A stretch of 64,000 nt of DNA from Actinokineospora fastidiosa (GTDB lineage: Bacteria > Actinomycetota > Actinomycetes > Mycobacteriales > Pseudonocardiaceae). This document shows, in pieces, positions 19,173 to 26,972 of this stretch. A program made the position numbers and the translations under genes. The notes under the pieces were generated by a model, which made no database searches, was not told the DNA's origin, and saw only the letters and a list, made by a program, of their open reading frames with translations. Each line of letters opens with the position of its first letter. Positions within the stretch are counted from its first letter, which is position 1. The stretch covers positions 62,001 to 126,000 of the forward strand of contig NZ_BMRB01000005.1 in NCBI RefSeq assembly GCF_014648415.1. The letters are read 5' to 3'.

Positions 19173-20141
19173 TCAAGGTCTGGACCATCGGCGCAGCGCG
19201 GCCGCGGCCTGCGGCGGGGCGCCGAGCGCGTCGAGGCCGAGCAGGGCGGCCCCGACGACCGGCGGGGCGGTCACCACCCGGATGCGGGTGTGCGGCGCGG
19301 TAGCGGCCAGGCCGTCGCGGATCACGGAGAACAGCAGGGGATCGCGCCCGCGCAGCACTCCCCCGCCCAGCACGACATCCGCGGGCGACGCGGCCAGGTC
19401 CAGCCTGCGCAGCGCCGCGGCCGCGAAGGCAGCGACCTCCTCCCCCTGGCGCACGACGATCGAGCGGGCCACCCGGTCCCCACCCGCGGCCTCGCGGAAG
19501 ACGACCGGCGCCAGCTCGCCCACCCGGGCGGCGACCGCGCGGTCCAGATGGGCCGCGATCGCCACGTCCGTGGCGGTGGCGAGGCCGAAGTGGACGGCGA
19601 CCGCGAAGCGCAGCGCGGTGTCCGGCCCCCGGCCGTCCTCGGCGCGGACCGCGTGCCACAGGGCGAGCCGCCCGATGTCCCCGCCGCCGCCCCAGTCGCC
19701 GCTGATCGGCCCGAGCGCCGGGAACCGCACGGTCCGCCCGTCCGCGGCGCGCCCGACGCAGTTGATGCCCTCCCCGCACACGACCGCCACGGCGTCGCGG
19801 GCGTCGGTCCCCGCGCGCAGCAGGGCGACGGTGTCGTTGTCCAGCACGGACTTCGTCGCCCAGTTCGCCGACGCCACCGCGTCGGTGAGCGTGGCCAGCT
19901 CGACGGGCAGGTCCGCGCCCGCCAGGCAGCAGACCACGACGTCCGGCGGGTCGTCGCCGGGCAGGCCTGCCCGCGCCTCGGCGATGAGCCGGTCCAGCCG
20001 GGCCATCGCCTCGGCCACCCCGCCGACCGTCTGGTGGTTGGTCCCGGGGCCGAGGGCGTGGCCGAGCACGGCGCCCCCGGTGTCGCAGACCAGCACCTCG
20101 GTCTTGGAGTTCCCGCCGTCGACCGCGATCAGCGTGCCCAC
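19173..20141 (-). CDS. BadF/BadG-type ATPase family sugar kinase (N-acetylglucosamine kinase-like)
   Basis: A protein of 322 residues of the ASKHA fold: phosphate-1 loop LIAVDGGNSKTEVLVCD, CLAGADLPVE, VLDNDTVALLRAG, the GEGINCVGRAADGR phosphate-2 region, ISGDWGGGGDIGR, and adenosine motif VVLGGGVLRGRD. Relatives phosphorylate N-acetylglucosamine, glucosamine or other hexoses. The GTG start lies 13 bases inside the 3' end of the GH4 gene, making it the last member of the ROK-ABC-GH4-kinase operon. It could supply the phosphorylated sugar expected by GH4 enzymes, since the uptake system is an ABC importer and not a PTS. Confidence 0.88.
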   Translation of the reverse strand: MGTLIAVDGGNSKTEVLVCDTGGAVLGHALGPGTNHQTVGGVAEAMARLDRLIAEARAGLPGDDPPDVVVCCLAGADLPVELATLTDAVASANWATKSVLDNDTVALLRAGTDARDAVAVVCGEGINCVGRAADGRTVRFPALGPISGDWGGGGDIGRLALWHAVRAEDGRGPDTALRFAVAVHFGLATATDVAIAAHLDRAVAARVGELAPVVFREAAGGDRVARSIVVRQGEEVAAFAAAALRRLDLAASPADVVLGGGVLRGRDPLLFSVIRDGLAATAPHTRIRVVTAPPVVGAALLGLDALGAPPQAAAALRRWSRP

Positions 20142-21376
20142 GGCAGGTGCTCCGCGTTGGCGGCGATGAGCCGGTCGGCCAGCCCGCGCGCCCGGTCGGC
20201 CTGGCCGACGAGCGGGTGGGCGAGCAGGGCGCGGAAGACCCGCTCCGCGCCGCCGTCGCGGGCAGCGGCCAGTGCCAGTTCCTCGTAGGCGGACACGTGC
20301 GCGACCAGGCCCGCGAGGTCCGGCGGCAGCGCGGTGGGCAGCGGCGCGGCGCCCGAGGGGTTCACCCGGCAGGACACCTCGATCACCGCGTCGTCGGGCA
20401 GGTTCGGCAGGGTCCCGGCGTTGCGCACGTTCACCGCGTGCACCCCGCCGGGGTCCGTGCCGACGAGCGAGCCGAGCAGGCCGATCGCGGCCTCGGAGTA
20501 GAACGCGCCGCCGCGCTCGGCCAGCAGGTCGGGCTTGCGGTCCAGCGCCGGGTCCCGGTACAGCGCGAGCAGGTCGCGCTCGATCTCGGCGACCCGCTCG
20601 CCCCGCGACGGCGCGGACCGCTGCTCGGCGACCACCTCGTCGTGGCAGTAGAAGTACCGCAGGTAGTACGACGGCAGCGTCCCGGTCGCGCGCAGGACGG
20701 CCAGGGGGACGCCGACCAGGTCGGCCAGCTCGCCGCCGTGGGCGTCGAGCAGTCCCGGCAGCCGGTCGACACCGCCCACGCGGGCGGCGCGCTCCCACGT
20801 GAGGTGGTTGAGCCCCACGTGATCGAGCGTCACGTCGGCGGCGGGGACGTCCAGCAACGCGGCGAGCCTGCGCTGGAGCCCGATGGCGACGTTGCACAGG
20901 CCGACAGCGCGGTGCCCGTCGTCGAGCAGCGCCCGGGTCACGATGCCCACCGGGTTGGTGAACGCGATGATCCACGGGTCGCCCCGCTCCCTGGCCCGCC
21001 GGGCGATGTCGAGCACCACCGGCACCGTGCGCAGCGCCTTGGCGAGCCCGCCTGCGCCGGTGGTCTCCTGGCCGACGCAGCCGCAGTCGAGCGGGAACGT
21101 CTCGTCGCTGATCCGCGCCGCCTGCCCGCCCACGCGCAGCTGGATGAGCACGACGTCGGCGCCGTCGAGGCCTGCGTCGAGGTCGTCGGTCCACGACAGC
21201 GTGCCGGGGTGGCCGTAGCGGTCGAGTATCCGCCGGGCGAAGGCGCCCACGACCGCCAGCCGCTCGGCGGCGGGGTCGATCAGGACCAGCTCGTCCACGG
21301 TGGCGTCCAGCCGGGCGAACCCGTCGATCAACTCGGGCGTGTAGGTCGAGCCTCCGCCGACCACGGCTACCTTCAC
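20129..21376 (-). CDS. GH4 family 6-phospho-beta-glucosidase-like enzyme
   Basis: A protein of 415 residues with the GH4 Rossmann start VKVAVVGGGSTYTPELIDG, NAD-binding and metal-site motifs (GQETTGAGGLAKALRTVP, IIAFTNPVGIVTRAL, GLCNVAIG with the metal-ligand Cys, and DHVGLNHLTW with the ligand His) and a C-terminal CRVNPSGAAPLP. GH4 enzymes cleave phosphorylated glycosides by an NAD-dependent oxidation/elimination route with Mn2+. The GTG start overlaps the permease stop (GTGA). The exact substrate (phospho-cellobiose, phospho-chitobiose or other) cannot be fixed. Confidence 0.9.
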   Translation of the reverse strand: MKVAVVGGGSTYTPELIDGFARLDATVDELVLIDPAAERLAVVGAFARRILDRYGHPGTLSWTDDLDAGLDGADVVLIQLRVGGQAARISDETFPLDCGCVGQETTGAGGLAKALRTVPVVLDIARRARERGDPWIIAFTNPVGIVTRALLDDGHRAVGLCNVAIGLQRRLAALLDVPAADVTLDHVGLNHLTWERAARVGGVDRLPGLLDAHGGELADLVGVPLAVLRATGTLPSYYLRYFYCHDEVVAEQRSAPSRGERVAEIERDLLALYRDPALDRKPDLLAERGGAFYSEAAIGLLGSLVGTDPGGVHAVNVRNAGTLPNLPDDAVIEVSCRVNPSGAAPLPTALPPDLAGLVAHVSAYEELALAAARDGGAERVFRALLAHPLVGQADRARGLADRLIAANAEHLPWAR

Positions 21377-22248
21377 CCTTTCACCCCCGTCAGCGTCACG
21401 CCCTGGATGAATGCCTTCTGGGCGAAGAAGAACATGATGATCACCGGGGCCATGACCAGCAGCGACGCGGCCATGACCAGGTTCCACTCGACGTGGTGCA
21501 GGTGCTTGAACTGCGACAGCGCGATCGACAGCGTCCAGCTCTCCTGGTTCTCGCTGGTGTAGAGCAGCGGGCCGTAGAAGTCGTTCCAGGCGTAGAAGAA
21601 CTGGAAGATCGCCACCGCGGCGACGGCCGGGCGGGCCAGCGGCAGGATGACCCGCAGCAGCACCTGCCACTCCGAGCAGCCGTCGATGCGGGCGGCGTCG
21701 CGGTAGTCGTCGGGGATGGTCAGCAGGAACTGGCGCAGCAGGAAGATGCTGAACGCGTCGCCGAACAGCATCGGGATGATCAGCGGCCACAGCGTGCCGG
21801 TGAGCCCGGCGTTGGCCCACATCAGGTACAGCGGCACGGTGACCACCTGCGGCGGCAGCATCATCATGCAGATGACGACGACGAACACCGCGCGGCTGCC
21901 GCGCCAGCGCAGCTTCGCCAGCGCGTAGGCCGCCGGGATGCTGGACAGAAGCATGAACCCGGTCGCCATCAACGCATACATCATGGAATTGAGCAGGTAG
22001 TCCAGCATCGGCAGCTTCGTGAAGATGTCGACGAAGTTCTCCGGGTGCCAGCTCGACGGCCACAGGTCGCTGGTCAGCGCCTGCTCGCTGGTCATGAACG
22101 CGGTCAGCACCACGAACCCGAACGGCGCGATGAAGATGACCGCCACGGCGATCGGGATGCTGTAGCGGGCTACCCAGACCAGCCACGGGTCCCGCCGGGT
22201 CCGCACGGTCTCCGGTGGCGCGGTCGGCCTGGTCAGCGTGGCGGTCAT
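21373..22248 (-). CDS. sugar ABC transporter permease (MalG-like)
   Basis: A protein of 291 residues with six predicted transmembrane segments and the inner-membrane EAA loop (DDYRDAARIDGCSEWQVLLRVILPLARP). The periplasmic loop WPSSWHPENFVDIF is typical of carbohydrate uptake (CUT1) permeases. Its ATG overlaps the stop of the preceding permease gene (ATGA). Confidence 0.93.
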   Translation of the reverse strand: MTATLTRPTAPPETVRTRRDPWLVWVARYSIPIAVAVIFIAPFGFVVLTAFMTSEQALTSDLWPSSWHPENFVDIFTKLPMLDYLLNSMMYALMATGFMLLSSIPAAYALAKLRWRGSRAVFVVVICMMMLPPQVVTVPLYLMWANAGLTGTLWPLIIPMLFGDAFSIFLLRQFLLTIPDDYRDAARIDGCSEWQVLLRVILPLARPAVAAVAIFQFFYAWNDFYGPLLYTSENQESWTLSIALSQFKHLHHVEWNLVMAASLLVMAPVIIMFFFAQKAFIQGVTLTGVKG

Positions 22249-23186
22249 CGCTCGCTCCCCACGAACTCCCGGAAGCGGCGCAGCAGCACCAGGGTGACGG
22301 CGAACGCGACCACGAACAGCACGACGGCCAGCGCGTTCGCGTAACCCATGTCGTAGTAGCGGAAGCCGGACACGTAGAGGTGCAGGGGGTAGGTCAGGGT
22401 GGCCTCCTCCGGGTAGCCGAACGTCGACGAGATGCCGCCGCCGGTCGTGGCCTGGCCGCTGGCCACGCTCGCGGCGACGGCGGCCTGGGTGAAGTACTGC
22501 AGGGTCTGGATGACCCCGGTCACCGCGGCGAACAGCAGCACCGGCGCCATCGCGGGCAGCGTCACGTGCCGGAACCGCTGCCACCGGCCCGCGCCGTCGA
22601 TCTCGGCGGCCTCGTAGAGGTGCCGGGGCACGGCCAGCAGCGCGGCCAGGAAGATCACCATGAGGTCGCCGACCGCCCAGGTGCCCAGCAGCACCAGCGA
22701 CGGCTTGGCCCACTCCGGCGAGTCGAACCACAGCGGGCCCTCGACGCCGAGCCAGCCGAGGAACCCGTTCACCGGGCCGGTCGCCGGGTTGAACAGGAAG
22801 ACGAACGCGATCGTCGCGGCGACCGGCGGGGCGAGCGCGGGCAGGTAGAACACCGTGCGGAAGAAGCCGCCGCCGCGGCGCACCCAGGTCAGCAGCAGCG
22901 CCGTGCCGAGCGCGGCGAGCATGCGCACGGGCACCAGGACCGCCACCAGCCACAGCGTGTTCAGCGCGGCCTTGACCGCCAGCGGGTCGTGGGCGAACAG
23001 GTAGGCGTAGTTGCGCCATCCGACCCACTCCGGCGCGGCGAGCAGGTCGAACCGGGTGAAGGAGAAGTACACCGCGGACAGCAGCGGGTACAGGAAGAAG
23101 ACGCCGATGCCGACCAGGGCGGGCGCCATGAAGCCCAACACCGTCATCCGCTGCCGCCACCGCCCGTGGCGTTCCACTATGGACAT
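22245..23186 (-). CDS. sugar ABC transporter permease (MalF-like)
   Basis: A protein of 313 residues and the partner permease of a CUT1 importer: TM1 LGFMAPALVGIGVFFLYPLL, the conserved YFSFTRFDLL, and EAA loop LYEAAEIDGAGRWQRFRHVTLPAM (written here in two overlapping parts). The start codon begins one base after the stop of the binding-protein gene. No dedicated ATPase is in the operon; such importers often share a housekeeping MsiK-type ATPase in actinomycetes. Confidence 0.93.
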   Translation of the reverse strand: MSIVERHGRWRQRMTVLGFMAPALVGIGVFFLYPLLSAVYFSFTRFDLLAAPEWVGWRNYAYLFAHDPLAVKAALNTLWLVAVLVPVRMLAALGTALLLTWVRRGGGFFRTVFYLPALAPPVAATIAFVFLFNPATGPVNGFLGWLGVEGPLWFDSPEWAKPSLVLLGTWAVGDLMVIFLAALLAVPRHLYEAAEIDGAGRWQRFRHVTLPAMAPVLLFAAVTGVIQTLQYFTQAAVAASVASGQATTGGGISSTFGYPEEATLTYPLHLYVSGFRYYDMGYANALAVVLFVVAFAVTLVLLRRFREFVGSER

Positions 23187-23187
23187 T

Positions 23188-24504
23188 CTAGCGGCCGAGG
23201 TCGAGCGCCTGGTCGATGCGCTTGTCGAGGTCCGGCAGCCCGGCAGCCGGATCGCCGCCCGGACCGGAGAGGTAGGCGTTGACGTACTCCTGGGTCAGCT
23301 CGATGTACTTCGGCCCGGCCGCGTTCGGCGGGGTGGTCGCGGTGCGCGGGTGGGCGAAGATGTCCAGGAACGTCTGGAACTCCGGGTCGGCCTCCAGCGC
23401 GGGCGAGGCGAGCGCGGCGCGCGTGGTGGGCACGTTCTTGATCGCGTTGGCCAGGCCGACGATCGCGTCGGTGTCGGTCGTCAGGTGCCTGATCAGCGCC
23501 CAGGACGCCTCCGGGTTGTCCGAGTTCGCCGCGACGCCCATGATGTTCCCGGTGACGTAGCCCGCGCCGTGGCGGTCGAGCGCGGTGTCGGGGACCGGGA
23601 CAGCAGCGGTGCCGAACTCGATGTCGGGCGCCTGGTCGCGCAGGAACGCCACCCGGTACTCGCCGTCCACCGCCATGGCGATCTTGCCTTTGTGGAAGGC
23701 GTTGTCGGCGCTCCACTCGTCGCCCAGTCCCGCGGTGAACTTCTGCAGGTTCTCGTAGCCGTACCAGTCGACGAGGTCCTTGTGCCACTTCAGCATGGCC
23801 GCCCAGTCGGGGTCGCCGCCGATCGCCGAGCGCTCGTCCGGGGTGAGCCACTGCAGGTCCCACGACGGGCCGACGTGCGAGGGGGTGTGCTCGTAGAAGT
23901 TCAGCAGCGGCACGAACCCGGCGACCTCGATGGTGCCGTCCGCCCGCCGTTTGGTGAGCCGCTTGGCCATGTCGGCCAGCTCGGTCATCGTCCGGGGCGG
24001 CTCGGTGTACCCGGCCTCGGCGAGCAGGTCCTTGTTGTAGTACAGGCCGTAGACGTCGGCCAGGAACGGCATCGCGCACCGCTTGCCCTGGTAGGCCGTG
24101 TACGAGCGCACGGTCTCCGGGTACTGCTCCAGGTCGACCTTGTCGCGCTCGAGGTAGGGCGTGAGGTCGCGCCAGGCGTTGCCGGAGCAGAACTTGCCGA
24201 CGATGTCGGTGGAGTAGGACAGGGCGACGTCGGGGCCGTTGCCGCTGGAGATCGCCTGCAGCACCTTGGCGTCGTCCTGGCCAGCGGTGATCCGCACGTC
24301 CACGCCGGGGTGCGCGCGCTCGAACTCGGCCACCGCCGCCTCGACGGCGGCGGCCTCGCGGGCGGTGAAGAAGTGCCAGAAGTCGACCGTCCCGGTCGCC
24401 TGCCCACCCGAGGGCGCGACGACATCGGTCTCGGTGCTGCCCGGGGTGCAGGCGCCCGCGAGCAGGAGCGCGGCGGCGGCGAGCAGGGCGGGGCGGGGTG
24501 CCAT
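23188..24504 (-). CDS. extracellular sugar-binding lipoprotein of the ABC importer
   Basis: A family 1 solute-binding protein of 438 residues: lipoprotein signal ending LLLAGAC, then TVDFWHFFTAREAAAVEAAV, FERAHPGVDV, the ligand-site stretch FLADVYGLYYNKDLL, and GKIAMAVDGEYR near residue 250. The start ATG has GGAGGTCCC upstream. It probably binds an oligosaccharide released outside the cell, plausibly by the GH5 enzyme encoded downstream. Confidence 0.92.
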   Translation of the reverse strand: MAPRPALLAAAALLLAGACTPGSTETDVVAPSGGQATGTVDFWHFFTAREAAAVEAAVAEFERAHPGVDVRITAGQDDAKVLQAISSGNGPDVALSYSTDIVGKFCSGNAWRDLTPYLERDKVDLEQYPETVRSYTAYQGKRCAMPFLADVYGLYYNKDLLAEAGYTEPPRTMTELADMAKRLTKRRADGTIEVAGFVPLLNFYEHTPSHVGPSWDLQWLTPDERSAIGGDPDWAAMLKWHKDLVDWYGYENLQKFTAGLGDEWSADNAFHKGKIAMAVDGEYRVAFLRDQAPDIEFGTAAVPVPDTALDRHGAGYVTGNIMGVAANSDNPEASWALIRHLTTDTDAIVGLANAIKNVPTTRAALASPALEADPEFQTFLDIFAHPRTATTPPNAAGPKYIELTQEYVNAYLSGPGGDPAAGLPDLDKRIDQALDLGR

Positions 24505-24527
24505 GGGACCTCCGGTGGGTGTGGGGA

Positions 24528-25679
24528 CTATCCGCGGTCGAGCAGGGCGGTCCTGACCGCGGTGAGCGTGGTGTTCATGGCGCCGAGCAGCACGGGGTCC
24601 TCGGTGACGCCGGTGGAGGCGACCGCGGTGTCCAGCACGGACAGCTCGCGCAGCGCGGCGCCGACGGCCTTGTGCAGTTCCGCGCCGCCCGCGTGGCCGA
24701 CCTCGCCCGCGAGCACGACCAGCGGCGGGTCGAGCACCGCGATGACCGCGGCGAGCCCGACGGCGATGCGCAGCGCCAGCTCGTCGATGAAGGCCCGCGC
24801 GCCCGCCTCGACCGCCGCGGCGACGGCGGCGTACCCGGTGTCGGCGGCGATGCCGTGCCGCGCGGCCAGCTCGTGGACCGCCTGGCCGCTGACGAGGTCG
24901 TGGAAGTCGTGGACGGTGCCCTCCGCGGGCAGCCCGACCGGCATGTACCCGATCTCGCCTGCGCCGCCGCGCGCGCCGCGCAGCAGGCTGCCACCGAGGT
25001 CGATGGCCAGACCGAGGCCCTCCTCGCCCAGCCACAGCAGCGCGAACCCCTCCACGTCCTCGGCGATCCCGTGCGACCGCTCGGCGACGGCGGCGAGGTT
25101 GACGTCGTTGTCCACGCTCAGCCCGGTGCGCAGGCGCGCCCGGATCTCCTCGACCAGGCCCGGCCGCGACCACCCGGGCACGTCGACGTAGCGGATCACC
25201 CCGGCGTTCTCGTGGTAGGAGCCGGGGACCCCCAGCTGCACGTGGACCACGCGGCGCGCGGCGACCCTGGCCTGCTTGCACGCGGCGGCCACCACCTCGG
25301 CGATGGCGTCGACCGGGTCCGTCGCGGCGAAGTCGACCGGCGTCTCCACCCGCGCCCGGATCTCGCCCGTCAGGTCGCAGAGGGCGGTGACGAGCGCGGA
25401 GTCCCGCGCGCGCAGGGAGACCGCGGCGCCGTAGGCGGCGTTGGGGTTCACGCCGTAGACGTCGGCGTTGGGGCCGCGGCCGCCGCTGGTGCGGCCGACC
25501 ACCTTGACCAGCCCGGCCTCCTCCAGCCGCCGCACGGCCTCGGAGATCGTCGGCTTGGCCAGCCCGGTGAGCGCGCACAGGTCGCCCCGGGTCAGCGGGC
25601 CGCCGTCCAGCAGGTGGCCCAGCGCCGCGGCCTCGTTGATCTCCCGCAGCATCCGAGCGGACCCCGCCTGGTGGCTCAT
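24528..25679 (-). CDS. ROK family transcriptional repressor
   Basis: A protein of 383 residues: winged HTH at about 20-60 (LTGLAKPTISEAVRRLEEAG), then a ROK sugar-binding/kinase-like domain with VDNDVNLAAVAERSHG and LGLAIDLGGSLLRGARGGAGEIGYMPVG. The Cys-rich zinc motif normally after this point (CxCGxxGC) is replaced by a Cys-free segment (TVHDFHDLVSGQ), so zinc binding is not expected. First gene of the sugar operon, 23 bases before the binding-protein gene. A palindromic operator lies 19 bases upstream of its ATG, suggesting autoregulation and control of the whole operon. Confidence 0.92.
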   Translation of the reverse strand: MSHQAGSARMLREINEAAALGHLLDGGPLTRGDLCALTGLAKPTISEAVRRLEEAGLVKVVGRTSGGRGPNADVYGVNPNAAYGAAVSLRARDSALVTALCDLTGEIRARVETPVDFAATDPVDAIAEVVAAACKQARVAARRVVHVQLGVPGSYHENAGVIRYVDVPGWSRPGLVEEIRARLRTGLSVDNDVNLAAVAERSHGIAEDVEGFALLWLGEEGLGLAIDLGGSLLRGARGGAGEIGYMPVGLPAEGTVHDFHDLVSGQAVHELAARHGIAADTGYAAVAAAVEAGARAFIDELALRIAVGLAAVIAVLDPPLVVLAGEVGHAGGAELHKAVGAALRELSVLDTAVASTGVTEDPVLLGAMNTTLTAVRTALLDRG

Positions 25680-25698
25680 GCTCCCGCGTCCCCTTTAA

Positions 25699-25715
25699 TT
25701 AGGCAGTATGTCTAA
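25699..25715 (-). promoter_or_regulatory. ROK operator/promoter region of the sugar operon
   Basis: The plus strand reads TTAGGCAGTATGTCTAA: half sites TTAGGCA and TGTCTAA (inverse TTAGACA) around GTA, in an AT-rich island 20 bases before the ROK start. It shares spacing and its left half with the site before the GH5 fusion gene. Confidence 0.65.
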
Positions 25716-25767
25716 CTAAAAGAGGACGATAGGGCGGCGCGGCGCACGGGTCAAGGGTCAAGCCCGC

Positions 25768-26740
25768 TCAGGTCAGCGCGAGACTGCGCAGCCACCCGCG
25801 GTCGCGGCCGTGGACGGTGAGCTTGGCGGCGAGGACGCCCCCCGGGTGCCCGTCAGCGGGGTCATGCCGCCCATCCGCACCACCTGTCGGGACGGCCGTG
25901 GATGTGGTCGGCAAGCCAGCCGGGCACCAGGAGCACGCCTGCCGTGGCAGACACCGAGGTCGTCTAGGTGGCACTTGGCGCAGAGCGAGGCCCAGGGCCG
26001 CGACGGCGACCACGCGGAACGCCGCGCCCTCGTCGCCCAGCGACCGGCCAGCGGTCCACAGTGCACGGCTCACGCCGGGCGTGCCGGAGCAGCAGGCCCT
26101 GTCTGACCGGATCGGCCCGGCCGGATCAGGTGAGAACGCTGCGGCTGTCGGTGGTCGCCCACGCGGACAGCCAGGCGCCGGGGTCGGACCTCGGCGGGCT
26201 TCGCGACCGCCAGGCTCAGCATGGCGTGCGGGCCCGGCAGGCCGGTGACTATCTCGTCCTGGCTCCAGCCGAGCACGGGATGGCCGCGGTGGCCGCCGAG
26301 GCCCGCCGGGTCGGCGTCGGCCAGGGCGGCGAGGTGGTCCGCGACCAGGGCCAGCCGTGCGGGGAGGACGGGCATCGAGCCCACCGGGTGCGCCAGCAGG
26401 CCGCCCGACGGCCCGCTGTCCAGGTCGTGGTCGGTGGAGCCGACGGCGGCGGCGCGTGGCGGCCTGGGCGAGCACCGCTGCGGCGCGATCGGCCGCGCAG
26501 TCGGCGCCGGGGAGCGGTCGCGGTCCGGCGACGACGCCGCCCAGGCCGCCGGACAGAGCGGTGCCCGACGCGGCGGCGACCGCCCCGCGCAGCCAGGCCC
26601 GGCCCGCGGCCGGGTCGGGCACCAGGGCGGCGAGCGCGGCGGGCCGCGCCGCGCTCGCCGACGACGTCCAGGAGGAGAGCGGCGTCCAGGAGGGGAGCGG
26701 CGTCGTCCGGCACGGCGCGTTCGGCCTGCGGACCCGCCAT
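25768..26740 (-). pseudogene. LanC-like lanthionine cyclase, multiply frameshifted
   Basis: Starting at the ATG at 26740 (GGAGGGAG upstream), LanC-like sequence can be followed through successive frames: residues resembling the N-terminal GLAGV region (TALSGGLGGVVAGP), then GLPGPHAMLSLAVA (family GLAHGIAGPLALLALA), then ACCSGTPGVSRALWTAGRSL (family WCYGTPGVARAL, first zinc Cys), DDLGVCHGR (family LCHGRAG, Cys-His zinc ligands), AGVLLVPGWLADHIHG, and a C-terminal GGVLAAKLTVHGRDRGWLRS. At least five frame changes separate these blocks, near 26645, 26465, 26120, 25980 and 25950, with another near 25840. The motif order matches LanC, so this is a decayed cyclase of the adjacent lanthipeptide locus, unless assembly errors cluster here. 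Confidence 0.78.
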
Positions 26741-26765
26741 CAGCGCTCCCTCCGGGCCGCGCCCC

Positions 26766-26921
26766 TCAGTGCCAGTGGGGGCAGCCGTCGTCATCGCGGT
26801 CGTCCAGGCCGCACAGCAGGCCGGACGGGGCCGCGATGTCGTCCGTCGCGACCTCGGTGATCTGGGTGTCCAGCTGGTCGACCAGCTCGTCGAGTTCGGA
26901 CTGTTCGAGCGGCGATCGCAT
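26766..26921 (-). CDS. FxLD-like lanthipeptide precursor peptide
   Basis: A 51-residue gene lying between the LanB gene and the broken LanC gene; ATG at 26921 with GAGGCAATC upstream. An acidic leader (SELDELVDQLDTQITEVA) is followed by a core-like end with one Ser and two Cys (PSGLLCGLDD, then DGCPHWH). The LDTQITEVA segment and the later LLC...DGC spacing resemble FxLD-family class I lanthipeptide precursors. The Ser/Thr/Cys-rich tail usual in that family is missing, so only Ser33 can form a lanthionine with Cys37 or Cys47. Family assignment is by similarity and context. Confidence 0.65.
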   Translation of the reverse strand: MRSPLEQSELDELVDQLDTQITEVATDDIAAPSGLLCGLDDRDDDGCPHWH

Positions 26922-26972
26922 GATTGCCTCGTTTCACTCGTCGCACCGGCGGTTCCGGTGGTGCTTCGGGGG

